A stretch of 64,000 nt of DNA, from positions 62,001 to 126,000 of the forward strand of contig JAUGWO010000142.1 in assembly GCA_049724395.1 (NCBI GenBank). The letters are read 5' to 3'. The DNA is from Spongospora subterranea f. sp. subterranea (lineage: Eukaryota > Endomyxa: Phytomyxea > Phytomyxea > Plasmodiophorida). The notes under the pieces were generated by a model. It had not been told where the DNA came from, made no database searches, and was given only the letters and a program-made list of their open reading frames with translations. Each line of letters begins with the position of its first letter. The first letter of the stretch is position 1. This document shows, in pieces, positions 46,491 to 58,342 of this stretch. The position numbers were made by a program, and so were the translations under genes.

Positions 46491-46957
46491 TAGGGCACAA
46501 AAGCGAACCAGAACTCATAAAATTTACTTCATGGGCAGCACTGGACGCTGTATTCATCGCCTCAGGGGATACCAATAAATATGGCCATGACGCATTCAGC
46601 ATACATCGCAGGAAAACCGCCATGCCTCACAGGTGGAAAGTGCCTTCAAAGTGCCCGGAAAAACGGTGATTCAGACAATCTAGTGGGGGTCATGAGAATG
46701 GGACTTCTGAATAAGAGAAGCTGCTTTGTGCACTTAACAGGGGCTGGCCGCCTTCAACCATTCAATATTGGGAAAGCACATTCTTTCGCCAGTTGATTTT
46801 CAAAAATGTCCAACGACCCAAAATGAGCTCGAATTTGCTAAACCGCAAAACCCCGTTCCTATAGCTTCACAATTCTAGAGTTGGTTTTAGACCAGGGTGC
46901 TTGCCGGAACCTATATATTAGGGAAATTGCCTACAGTTTTAATGTTTTGATATTGTG

Positions 46958-49172
46958 TCAGTATTCTCGCTGTAACTTCTTTCCTTGAATAACCAGCCGA
47001 ATTTCCTCCAGAGAAAGCGTTTCGTATTCCAATAATGCTTTGGCAATACTCTCTAACTCGGACCGATGCGCTGATAACAATGTTCTTGCTCGAGTTTTGC
47101 TAAGCTGCAACTACCTATGAGTTCGAGGTGAACGGATAGCACCAGAAAGCTTACATCCAGAAGGTCTCGGATTTCGACGTCAATCAGCCTCCTGGTTTCC
47201 GGGCTGATATCTTTCATGCTACGTTCATCATGATCAACCGGACCGACCTTCTCACTCATTCCCCACTTGGTCACCATATTAGTGGCAATAGATGTGGCTG
47301 ATGACAAATCAGATGAAGCACCCTGAGATTGAGAATCAACATAAATACAGAGAAATAGGGCAACACATTAGACTACCGTTGTAATATTGTCGCCGCCAAA
47401 TATCAACTCTTCGGCAACTCGTCCGCCCATGCAAACATCGAGTTGAGCGAGCAGCTGTTTTCTCGACACAGAATACTGATCTGCTTCGGGCATTAGATGT
47501 ACCATTCCAAGCGCTTGACCTCTGGGCATAATGGTTGCTTTATGAATGGGATGAGCACCTTCAGTTAGTAGCGCAACCAAAGCGTGTCCTCCCTGACAAC
47601 AGGAATTATTAGGTGAAAAAGTATATTATAATCACAAACCTCGTGATAAGCAGTTAGTTTTCGATCAGATTCAGCCATAACTGCCGATTTCCTTTCCGCT
47701 CCCATAAGAATCTTATCCTTGGCCCATTCAAAATCGGACATACGGACGACCTGCATGACGATTATTTACAGCTCATATTCATATGGGAATCATCTTACAT
47801 TATTCTTCGATTGTGAAGCACGGATTGCAGCCATATTCACCATCTAACAAATCTGATCAGAATGCTGACTAACAAAAGTACGATATAATACATTAAACAA
47901 CTGGGCGCCGCTAGATCCTGGTGTGCCACGAGCTAACACAAGGGTGTTGACATCGGGGGCGCATTTGACTTTGGCAACATAGAGATCAAGAATCTCCTTT
48001 CGACCATGAAGGTCGGGTAAGGGCACAACAACTTGCCGGTCAAACCTTCCTGGCCTGACAAGGGCCTTGTCTAATAATTCAGGAAAGTTGGTAGCCCCAA
48101 TGACTATGATGCCATCATTCGGGTTGAATCTGAAAGAAAATTAGAAAAACTTTGAATTGGCCATAACGTCCATACCCATCAAGTTCAACAAGAAGCTGAT
48201 TTAACGTCATCCTCATTGCCTGGTGATCTTTCATCGATCGCGTTCCGCCGATCGCATCGACCTTCGATAACAGTTAGATAGGCCAATGATGCATTTAAGA
48301 AATCGATTCACCTCATCGATGAAAACAATACAAGGAGATGATTTTTTGGCGGCCGCAAAGAGCTCTCTGACACGCCTGGCACCGACACCAACGTACATTT
48401 CTTCGAATTCTGATCCACTGCAATAAAAAAATGGTACTCCAGCCTCCCCAGCGACTGCTCTAGCCAATAAAGTTTTCCCAGTTCCTGGAGCACCCATCAA
48501 CAAAATGCCTTTGGGAAGTTTACCGCCAAGACGAGTAAATTTGCTGGGGTCTTTCAAGAAATTCACAATTTCCTTGAGTTCTTCTTTGGCTTCAATGGCT
48601 CCTTTGATATCGGCGAAACTCTTGTCAGTAACGACGGCAGGCTGAACCTCGGAAAACATCTGGCTACGGCCAGCAAGTCCTCCAGCAGAATCCATAATAG
48701 CCCCGATCCCTGTTATAAAAAGGAAGGAGCCACCCAAAAACCGAAGCGTCTTCCAAAATTGAGATTGCGCCCCTTCGGATGCAACGACAACTTGAAGCGG
48801 AGACGAAGCTGAATTCTTTGACAGCGCTTTAGACAGCGCAGCCATTTCGTTGGGAAAATTTGATGAAGCTGAAGAAGACCTTGACGCACGGTTTACCAGA
48901 TTGCTAATTTGCTCCGGTGACATTGATTCCAGTCTCCCTATCTGGCTAAGAGCCTTCAAGTAGACAGCAGCAATCTCTGGTGTTTCAGCGTATTTTCCCG
49001 ACTCGAACCTCTGTATAACGGCAGCTGGGTAATCTTTCCCGATTGCGGTAAGGAATTCAGCCTGTGCTTTGGCGTTGCGAGGATTATTGTTGGCTGCGTT
49101 CTCCAGCATCCTCAACGATTGATTTACGGCATCGGACATCCATCGCCTATTGATCCTGACGGTGGCCCACAT
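46958..49172 (-). CDS. YME1: YME1-type i-AAA mitochondrial protease
   Basis: ATP-dependent zinc metalloprotease of the inner mitochondrial membrane, active site facing the intermembrane space. It starts [20 protein letters not shown] (basic, presequence-like). A YME1-type helical region (about 25-100) and one TM helix ([20 protein letters not shown]) follow. The AAA module has Walker A GAPGTGKT, Walker B CIVFIDE, and the second region of homology with [20 protein letters not shown]. The protease has the zinc motif HEGGH, split by an intron between E and G, then [20 protein letters not shown] and [14 protein letters not shown]-terminus [19 protein letters not shown]. Introns of about 50-95 nt. 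The single TM helix and the N-terminal domain distinguish it from m-AAA (AFG3/YTA) proteases. Confidence 0.93.
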
Positions 49173-49853
49173 CGTTGATCGATGCAGCCTATGCGGTATG
49201 GGTTTATGGTTATCAGAGACCCGCGCAGATTGGTCGGTTTGGCCTTGGCTGGGAGAGTGTAGTCCCTTTACACAGTGATAGGTCGGTTCCGGTTCCCGTT
49301 ACCGAACTGGCTCTGACGGATAAATAATACCGCTGGGCTGAAAGGGAGGGCTACCACTGCCAGACGATGTTGATATTGGTGCAGCCTGCTGGAATCATAT
49401 CAAGGTATTTGTGTGAGACCCCGCCCGTCTCTAATTGAGGTCAATCTAGAACACCCTCAGAAGCGCCTAGTGGTTATGGCCTACCGTTTTCATTCTCAAT
49501 CTGGTTGACTCGGATAGACATATGACTACAGATAGACTTGTTGAAAGTTTTGAACAGAATGGGGCAACCCATATTGAGGTGATGGGCAGCCAAGTTCTGC
49601 CGTATGTTTGAAAATAATGGAATAAACATTGATACGTTTTGAACAATGACTCTCTTCAAAATGGCCCTGCTTTTATTTTACGTGGAGCTTCTCGCGAGTG
49701 CATCATCACGGTAATACAATTTTTTGCCGATTAGACGACAGCTCGAATAATGAACTTGGTCGATGAACAAATCCTGATGTGCCGGGCGGGACCATGGTTT
49801 ATTGCGTAGTTGATCACGATCAGTTCTGGTCTGGCGACCGATCCTCCTGGCCG
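49173..49853. promoter_or_regulatory. Divergent spacer YME1 / cyclin C
   Basis: About 680 bp between the YME1 and cyclin C starts. No gene seen; it likely contains both promoters. Confidence 0.4.
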
Positions 49854-50996
49854 ATGGCGGCCAATTTCTGGCTGTCCAGCCATTGCAATCACTGGATCGT
49901 GCAAAGCAAGAAAGAGATCGATAAATCTAATGCACACGATCGTGATGTTTTGTCGACCGAAGAATTAGCTCATCTTCGCCTGTACTTTGTGGATTGTAAT
50001 CTATCCACAGAAAACATTCTTCTGACTCGCTGATCGGTATTCGATTTGATTTCAGTTATTACCTCACTAGGGACAAGTAAACATCTGAATTTGCGGCAAA
50101 GAATTATCGCCACTGCCGTTGTCTACTTCAAGCGATTTTATCTAGAGTAACTGGTGTTTGATTGCATCACGCTCGTTTTGGTTAAACCGCCGGTTATCTA
50201 TAGCCAGAGCTTTATTGAATTTGACCCGTTCCTGATTGCTCCAACCATGCTTTTTCTATCTGCTAAAGTATATGTTATCGTGAAATAATAATCGAGTTTT
50301 TTAAACTGGGTGTAGGTTGAGGAATGCGGTATTCATGGGAATGTTATGATTAATGCAGCTGTTGAAATTTTACCCACATTCCCATATACAGCCAAGCACT
50401 TGTTCGAGTGTGAATTCTTTGCCCTGGAACTGCTGCGCTTCGACTTGATTGTATTTCATCCATATCGCCCGATTACTTTGTAAGCGTTGGATGTATTCAC
50501 TATCCCGTATTCTGAACATTTAATCCTGTAGATATTTATCACATATTGGCCTGAACGATTGCCTTCAGACAGCCTGGGCTATCGCCAACGACTCATATGG
50601 GACCGATATTATGCTCCTATATCCTCCATATGTAAGCACGTATTCTCGGTTGGTCAAATATTCCTTTCCACAACTTACCGCGACTAGGTGATTGCTGTTG
50701 CCTGCATTCAAATGGCATGCAATTTTCATGAAAAAGATATACGGGAATGGAGTCAAAAGTTGAGAATAAAGATGGACCAGGTTGCCATGACTTGTTAATT
50801 TCATTTGCCAAGTGTGCATTCTAAAGGTGCTGTCTAGGTTTTTGAGGTGATTGCCGAAATCCTCTGCTATTACGATTTAAGGTCAAAATACACCCCACAC
50901 CAAACTGAAGAAGCTTTACAAAAACTACAGGCCATCACGTCTTCTTTCACATCGTCATCCTCTGCGCTTTCATCACCACCGAATAATCCAGTATGA
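49854..50996 (+). CDS. CCNC: Cyclin C (Mediator kinase module)
   Basis: Partner of CDK8 in the Mediator kinase module; it also acts in mitochondrial fission in yeast and mammals. ATG at 49854 gives MAANFWLSSHCNHWIVQ, the typical cyclin C N-terminus. Exon 1 ends at 49995; exon 2 (50071-50146) has LRQRIIATAVVYFKRFYL. Later exons give FIEFDPFLIAPTMLFLSAKV, FECEFFALELLRFDLIVFHP, YRPIT, TAWAIANDSYGTDIMLLYPP, IAVACIQMACNFHEKDIREW and VFEVIAEILCYYDLRSKY, with a Ser-rich tail ending SPPNNPV at stop 50996. About seven exons with short introns. The cyclin box (LRQR, KVEE, ECEF.LLE, HPYRPL) is intact. Confidence 0.93.
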
Positions 50997-51191
50997 ATGA
51001 TGTTATATATAAAACCTTTAATCCACCAATGAGTCTCTATCGTGAAGCACGCATGCGCCTAAATCAGATGCCGTCTTCAAGTTTTTGAGACGACATCCAT
51101 TCGATGCTCTTGCTCGTCAGCATTGGTCAGCATTGCTCCTGACGGATTATTATAGCAGTACAGGTCTGACTAAAATCATAAACACCAGTAA

Positions 51192-51785
51192 TCAGTGATT
51201 CCTCACAACTTGTTGAAGTATAGTGGACCCTGACCTAGATTGAGATGGATTCAATTTCGCTAAGATCCCCTCTTTAATTGCATCAATTTCCTCTAGGAAC
51301 TCAGTCATTTCATCTGCCGATGATTCTGTGTATTGTCCTTGACCATCCTGGAATGTAGCAAAACAAACATCTATAGCACAAATATCAATAGCAGATTATA
51401 ATCAGCAATAATACGAGCGTTTAACGACCACGAACAAATTGGCTTTTATCCGTCGGTAAAGATGTTAAACTATGAAGATAAGAACGAGCATTTCCGCCAA
51501 CAAGGCGCAGCCGGTATCCGGGATCTCGGCTATCTAGGTATGATTGAATGCGAACCTTTGACTCAATTAGGGTGGATATAAAAGATACAAATGATGGTCA
51601 CATACAACATTACGAGCAGCATCACGAAGCTCATTCTCAACTTGGTCAAGGGTAAAGGGCGGTTTCTGATCACCTAACCGGAACCGTATGTGGGACCAGA
51701 AATCGACATAGCTATTGAAGATGTTATTGGCGGCATGATTCTGCTCAGGGCTGAGATCAACAGTAAATCTGGTCTCAGCGGTCAT
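51192..51785 (-). CDS. Unrecognised small conserved-looking protein
   Basis: Three exons read by frame. Exon 1 from ATG 51785 (MTAETRFTVDLSPEQNHAAN, IFNSYVDFWSHIRFRLGDQK, PPFTLDQVENELRDAARNV) ends at a GTATGT donor. Exon 2 (VRIQSYLDSRDPGYRLRLVG, GNARSYLHSLTSLPTDKSQF) follows, then exon 3 (DGQGQYTESSADEMTEFLEE, IDAIKEGILAKLNPSQSRSG) ending ILQQVVRNH at stop 51192. About 150 residues, helical, acidic C-terminus. I do not recognise the family. The consistent splice signals make it a real gene. It is divergent from the small gene starting at 51835. Confidence 0.6.
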
Positions 51786-51834
51786 GTGTGGCCTTGTAGG
51801 ACATTTGATCTGGTGCCGGACATTTTCGCCATCA

Positions 51835-52181
51835 ATGAATTCATGCGGTCAATTTGACGTGGTCCCGGTGGGCAACGTGTTCACAAATACCAGAACTGTG
51901 AATCTGTGGGTTCTCGTGATGTTCGAGAAACACTGACCTTGCCTACGATTTCAGCAACAATACCGTTATGCGAAGGTTATTTGACCACTCAGTCTAGAAC
52001 CAAGATAGGTATATTTGAGAAATATTCGGAAACAGGTTCACACCATCGCAAGAGTAGCGTGCTTAAGATAGCTCAAGTAAGTTTTGAATTCTTTCACTGA
52101 AACTTTTTGCAGACTTGGCAGAAGAACTACCGTCGGCCCACTACGCGACAAGAACATCAAATTCTGGGAGACCGCAATTAA
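51835..52181 (+). CDS. Unrecognised small protein, divergent to the previous gene
   Basis: A start at 51835 (MNSCGQFDV) joins by an inferred short intron to CESVGSRDVRETLTLPTISA, CEGYLTTQSRTKIGIFEKYS, ETGSHHRKSSVLKIAQ. A perfect GTAAGT donor (about 52077) and TTTTTGCAG acceptor lead to TWQKNYRRPTTRQEHQILGD and a stop at 52181. In another frame the same last exon reads DLAEELPSAHYATRTSNSGR, so the last join is uncertain. Only about 50 bp separate its ATG from that of the minus-strand neighbour. Confidence 0.45.
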
Positions 52182-53608
52182 TCGAAAACTTGCTGGATAG
52201 GTTCGATGTTCCAGCAGCAGTATTATCCGAAAAATAACGTTGCTGGCAACACATATTTTTGGGTTCAAAATCCTTTTTTGAGAAGTTCTAATGAAAACAC
52301 ATCGCGAAGTACGACATGAAAGACTGATGAATGAAGTTTCAAAATACGTTTTCTTTTTAAATTGACCCCATTCATCAGTCTTTTCAGTTACTTACAAATT
52401 GCAACGGCAGGATTACCATATCAAGAACTGTCGTTTCCGAGCATTTTCAAAGATTTTTTCCTCAGTACCGGGCAATTGCCTTATCAATACGGTCATGATA
52501 AGTCTAAATCATTGAGTAAAAGATGTCGCTCGACAATGCCGGGTATGGCTTTGAACGAAAAGGCTTCAGAGTATGTATCTGATGGAAACTTCTCCTTATG
52601 GAGCCCCAACTTCAAATAAAACAAAGACGAACAGCAAGAAAAGGAAATAAGTAAAACTGCATAAGCTGAATGAAGAACGAATCATCCACCAGTTTCCTTT
52701 TCTTGCTGTTTGTTTTTGTTTTGTTCTGGAGTTGGGGCTGCTTGTTGCTTGTTGTTGTTGTTGGTTATGAATTTGGTAGCGTGGGCCACACTAATTTAGG
52801 TGTCAAGGCGAAAAATCGACTGTTCAAAAATACTGTGGGGTACTTTGAAAAGTCATGCCCCCGTTGATAAGCTTGCCACTTGCGGTTGGTTCAAAACTAA
52901 CAATTGCAACGGGACATTGAGTTGTGGAATTGGTTGGGCTTGAGCACTTGGCTTTCGGAAGAAACGGCCCAGTCTGGCCTTGCACCAAAAAACATCCTGA
53001 GCATCATTAGACGATATGAAGCTAAGCTTTTGACACCACTTCATGATCCGTTATACAAACGCAAGCCAGCCAGCCACAAAAGTCGCCCAGACGTCAAAGG
53101 TCATAAAAATTATTGACAAATTTGCTACGGGATTCGTACTGTTACTACTGTATCAGTACAGTATCACACTCACGGGTCTGCCTGCCTCGCACAAAATATT
53201 TGCCCGCGTAATTCGTTGCATATTGCGAGAATTGAGACAACGCTGATAAATCGATCACACTGGAAATGCGATACAGCTTGATCTGATCTTTCCAAAACGT
53301 CATTTTGCATTGGGATAGAAAAGCAATAAATGTCTCTCAGACCATCACGCATCGCTATTTGCAATCACAATGACCATTGGTTGATGTATTGTATCGACGC
53401 TTTTAGAAGTTTTCTTGACGGGTAAGCTATCAAAGGTACAACACAATTTTGCTTGAGGTGCCGATCTCTGTCACATTGTAGAGGTAACCCGTTTCATTAG
53501 ATTGTACTGCTCATATGTGTCGGAGTCCGCCACGCTATTTCTTGTAATCGATCAACCGTCGTCCGTCATAAACTTTCCTGGGATTTCTGTAATTCATCAT
53601 TTTTCACC
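52182..53608. other. Weak plus-strand coding signals, no gene defined
   Basis: Coding-like pieces appear at 52362-52619 (LPYQELSFPSIFKDFFLSTG, RCRSTMPGMALNEKASEYVS) and 52904-53250. The latter reads DIELWNWLGLSTWLSEETAQ, SGLAPKNILSIIRRYEAKLL, then, after a one-base step in an A-run near 53057, SQPATKVAQTSKVIKIIDKF, ATGFVLLLLYQYSITLTG, KIFARVIRCILRELRQR. The second piece suggests a protein with one hydrophobic helix. Joins and start are not found, so I do not call a gene. Confidence 0.3.
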
Positions 53609-55113
53609 ATGTCGTCCCGTGACGAGAGCGTTTCATCAGGATCATCACACGCTGATGAAGAGGCGTCTATCGTTGAAGAGAAGGCAAAACGTTTTCGTCG
53701 CTATGCTGTCTATCTGCTCATTTTGTCGTCATTAGGTTGACGAGACTTTAAACTCTCAGGATGTAGTCACCAAGTATCGCACCTGCGCTGATATTGCCCA
53801 GCGAGTTCTTCAGAAACTGATTGGATTAGTGTCCAAGCCAGGTCATAAAATCATTCAGATCTGTCAAGTGGGAGATGGGTTTATCCTTAAAGAGGTAGAT
53901 GTCCCTGCGGTTACTACATGAGTTTTTTGTTGATCATGGTCTACGTCAGACTGGAGCTGTCTATAACAAACCTTCGGGTCCGAAGAAGGTCAAGGTTGAA
54001 AAGGGTATCGCGTTTCCAACATGTATCTCGGTCAACAATGTTGTTGGCAATTTTTCTCCTCTATCTGGTGATGAAACTGAAATCAAGCAAGGCGATTTGG
54101 TCAAAATTGACCTTGGTGTTCAAATCGACGGGTATTATTCAACTGTTCATTCTATTTATATAGTCTCATTTATATTTTCAGATATTGTGCTGTCGTTGCT
54201 CACACCGTTGTCTGTGGGGTTGAGGAGGTTTCGGGACGTGCTGCTGACGCTATCCTGGCCGCGTATAATGCTTCTGAATTGGTGGCTCGTACCCTTGTCG
54301 CGGGTAACAAGAATACGCAATGCACCGAGATCATTGAGAAGGTGGCAAAGGATTTCAATGTTGTACCCGTTCAGGCTGTTGTCAGCCATAATGTGTCACG
54401 AAATGTTATTGCCGGCAAAAAGGTTCAGTGATCCATATTTCTGGTCATTCATGAAGTAATGTTGTCGTATTTAGGAAATTATTTCTCGTACTGATACCAA
54501 CCATAAAGTCGATGCGTGCACAATCGATGCCCTTGACGTGTGGGTAATTGATATTCAGATGTCAACTGGAGAGGGAAAACCTAAAGAGGTCAGTGACTCC
54601 AGCTAATCTTAACTCTTGACGCTTCAATATTGTGATGTTGCAGTTGAGCAAGCCCACGACCGTTTTCATGCGAAAACCGGAAGTTAACTACAAGTTAAAG
54701 ATGCAGGCTTCTCGATTTGTTGCAAATGAGATCAAAACAAAATTCGGTGCGTTCCCCTTTACGCTGCGAAGCATCGAAGACAAACGTGCTAAGCTTGGCA
54801 TTGCTGAGTGCAAGACCCATGGTCTTGTACAAGCATATCCCGTTTTTGAAGAAAAAACTGGTAAGGTTACTGGTGTTAGAACAGCGGGGATTTGTAAATT
54901 AGTGCTATAGATGAGCTAGTTGCCCAGTTCAAGTTCACAGCCATGTTAATGCCTTCCGGAATTCTGAAAATAACCGGTCTTCCCGTCGATGTTTCCAAAT
55001 TCAAATCTGAATATAAAGTAACTGATGAAACACTTGTTGCCTTACTTAACCAGCCGCTGCGAATCAAGAAGAAGAAGAACAAGGAAGCCAAGATCGCCGA
55101 AGCAAGCGCCTAA
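53609..55113 (+). CDS. PA2G4: PA2G4/EBP1 (methionine aminopeptidase-fold protein)
   Basis: Ribosome-associated, RNA-binding pseudo-aminopeptidase of the EBP1/ARX1 group. ATG at 53609 (MSSRDESVSSGSSHADEEAS), then exons giving VVTKYRTCADIAQRVLQKLI, TGAVYNKPSGPKKVKVEKGI, AFPTCISVNNVVGNFSPLSG, GDLVKIDLGVQIDGY, CAVVAHTVVCGVEEVSGRAA, EIISRTDTNHKVDACTIDAL, FPFTLRSIEDKRAKLGIAEC, ELVAQFKFTAMLMPSG and ILKITGLPVDVSKFKSEY. The Lys-rich end (LRIKKKKNKEAKIAEASA) reaches stop 55113. Six or seven exons with short GT-AG introns. As in the family, the fold is of methionine aminopeptidase type 2 but the metal-ligand set is not intact. About 390 residues, the usual size. Confidence 0.93.
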
Positions 55114-55397
55114 CCTCTTTGACTATATACAAATTCTAGAATTGAGTGTATTTGCGTTCGTCAAATTCGACTCTGTAGAAGTGTATCGTTTATGCACAGT
55201 GGTGTCAGTACAACGTGTTAACGTGTGGTCCTGTGTCCATCGAGGCCATGCATCTCTGTGTATCGGGTTTACGTCTGATGCAGTGCCCATCATCACTGGG
55301 AAGCTGTTACAAGTTACGATTTATGGTACGCTGTGAGTTGTTCTTATGATGTAAGTATCCCCTATGCCGCCGCACATCATATGCGTCATCATTCATC

Positions 55398-58195
55398 ATG
55401 CACCGACAAATAAATATTTCCGAAAGACACTTAGCCTCGTGGCTATTGTGCTCATCGGGCGACGATGCTTTGCTCCAACTGCTACATGCGAGCCAGACTT
55501 CTGTGCAATGTATCATTCTCAAAGTTGATATGGCACCTCTTATGTATTCAGATTCTATATTGGTAAACTTGTGTTCTGTGATATGGCGTATCCTTTACCG
55601 TTCTGGCAGTACGAAAATTTGCTTTATAGATTTGCTGAGACTCAAAAGATGATCGAGAATGTTGCTAACCACTTCTTATCGTCCCCATTGTTTTTGTTGC
55701 CCAACGATTTGGGTGCAGTAGAAAAAATTCAATGTAACCGTTCGGTTAGAAAACCTCCCAATGTTCCCAGGGTCATTGAAAATTTAATATTTCTTAGATT
55801 GTAGTCTCATGATATTATTGTTTAGGTCCTCTAAACCGCACCTATTTTCACCGGGCCAGCACTTTGTTCCGTTTTCTGGGTTCATAGTGGCATGCCAGAA
55901 GCCACAAGTATTAGGGTAATATCGTTTTTCTTTCGACAATTTTCTTTGATATTTAGATTCTAGGAAGTCGGACCCGGAACTTTTTAAAAAATTCAAGACA
56001 ATGGAAATACAAACTTTGCAGATTGTTCTAATAAGGTTGGATTTGGATCCAAAGATCGGGTGGCGTTTTTCTTACAGAAATCAGTTAGTGCCCGTAACAG
56101 ATAAATTCCCTTCAAATTCATCGTTCTTTTAGGGAGTGCTTGGTTCTGGTTGATCATGAGTTAGTTAAACAGTTTGCATGTGGGCAGTTGGTGATCGGAA
56201 CCGGACGACTTACATTAGGCGACATCAATGATTCCTTCAAAAGATTGTCTTTCGAGGAAACACAAACACTCTTAAAAAGAAGTCCTTGTAAGGATGTCGG
56301 TGTATGGCGTTCAGAAATAACATGAATTTATGATACAGCGTCTGGTTTACTCGGAACATTGATGATCCATGCAAATACAATAACTTTGTTGAATAACTTA
56401 CCGAACGAACACTATCGATTTTTTCGCGAATTAAAATCGTCTCGTTACGCGGATGACTGTGCTCAGATTAGCAAAGTTAACTACTGGAGACAGGCATGTT
56501 ACTTGAATCTGTAATCCTGATTTTGTTTCTGAGTTTGGATAGGTTTTAACCGCGATTAACAATTCTGAACCTCAAGATTTGCCTAATTGCAATACGTTTC
56601 GCAGCCAACGTAAGAATTCGTCGCTCTTGATGTTTTGCAGGTCAACCATTTCAGTGCAGTTGCTTTTTATTGGAAGACCACCATGAATTTGTTGAAAGAG
56701 TTTGCCCGTATGTCTGCCTTGGGACATGCTTTCATGTGCATTCACATATTTTGCTTACGTTAAGACGGTGTCGTGAACGGTCGGTTCGACAAAATCAAAC
56801 TTCTTTTGCTTTTGTCATTGGTATCGGAGCCGAAACCTTTAGTAGAAAATGCTGGCATCAGCAGTTTCAAGAATAATGCGACGTAAATAAGTTCCATTTC
56901 TATTTATCACCAAATCTGACAACCCTTATGTAGCTTAGGATACGTTATTGATAACTTTTTTACAAAACGGGTGGCAGGGGCAGCATCTCTCCATAGCGCC
57001 GCGCACACGTATGACTCGTGGCGAAATGGTGTTGAAGATCAAAGCGAGTTCGACGATGCAATATCTATATTAATAGTTTCGGAAGATCCTAGAATTTCCA
57101 GACTGGTAGAAAAAGCCCCAATTATCGCTTCGAAAATTAATGCTGACTTAGGTTGAATGGGCCTCTCAATTCTATCCGTTACGAACAAAATTGACGATGT
57201 TTGCTAGTCAAAAGCATGTGTTGATGATTCCTCAGGGGTCACTTCTTATCGTGAAAGGAACAACCCTTGCCAAACGCTCGCACTTCGACCAATTAAAAAA
57301 CTCGCTGACGCGGGGCAAGATGGGTGGCTCCAGGTGTCTCTCAGAATGTTTGTTCTCATTCCAGCTTCGGATAATGTTTTGTTTCTAGAGCAAGTATCGT
57401 TTGGTGTGTCTACCCTAATCCGAGTACAACTACTTCAGTTAGGATATTCGAGACGATTGTTTCTCAAAAGTGACTGCAACACAATCGTTTAGTTACTGCG
57501 ATCAGCTCATATGTGTTATATAGCCTTTTTCAAAGTATAACGCTTTCCTCTAAAAGCGCAATGGCCACGAAATCGGAGGACGACGCTGCAGAGGCAGACG
57601 ATATCCTCGACTGCCAACAGGGTAAACAATGTCCTGACAGTGCTTCAGCGAAATTTTTTCGAGAAAATCTAGTCAATGTTAGTATAGAACATGTCAATTT
57701 TGTTTTGGGATGCGACTAACGAGTAACGCTGCGGTTTGATAGCTTCTGATTATGTCCCGTTCATTGCAAGTTAGGTAGTTAATCCATATTTAGAATTGAT
57801 AACCAGAAGCCCATTGAACGTATAGGTTCTCGAAAGCTTCTCGGAGCATAATCAAAGTTTTTTTTTCTATTTGCCGTATAGAATTTCAATATTCCATGTA
57901 CTCCCCAGTGATCTTCATGCCGCTGGAATTGATTTTTTATAGGAAATACCTTTCCACGTTAATTCGCTGCGCTAGCGCTCATGCTCGGCTGCAGTTGCGA
58001 ACTACAGTGAAGGTAGTAGATTGCCTGGTGGGTATCATGTTGATGGAGGAGACACGGGCAGCTACTCAAACGACTTCAGAGACAATGCTACATTTTACTA
58101 CGGATTATCCGTATAGATTACACATCGACATGGGTTACGATGGGGAAACTGTGATAATTGCTTTGAAAAATTTTCGACTGCTCATACGTTCATAG
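55398..58195 (+). CDS. MCMDC2-like divergent MCM protein
   Basis: Degenerate member of the MCM helicase family. It starts near 55398 (MHRQINISERHLASWLLCSS). An N-terminal/OB part follows with DSRKSDPELFKKFKTMEIQT and ECLVLVDHELVKQFACGQLV, then GVVNGRFDKIKLLLLLSLVS. The ATPase region reads DAISILIVSEDPRISRLVEK, where the Walker A GxxxxGKS is replaced by SEDPRISR, then VLMIPQGSLLIVKGTTLAKR. The C-terminal helical part is TLIRCASAHARLQLRTTVKV, VDCLVGIMLMEETRAATQ, ending at stop 58195. Loss of Walker A with retained AGSLL-type and SLAxAHAKL-type motifs is what MCMDC2 (meiotic, non-catalytic) shows. Frame changes occur near 55560 and in an A6 run at 57295-57300, so it may be a decaying gene or contain sequence errors. 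Exon joins approximate. MCM8/9 is an alternative. Confidence 0.6.
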
Positions 58196-58342
58196 GAATC
58201 GTCCCGTTTCCTTTCCTTTTATGCTCATGTGCTTTCCATAATTCAAAAACGCGATCCAACGTTCAATATTAGCATCGAAGACGATGAATGAAAGTGCATC
58301 GGACTGGAAAGCTGGAATCAAAATTAATTATTAGCTGGAAAT

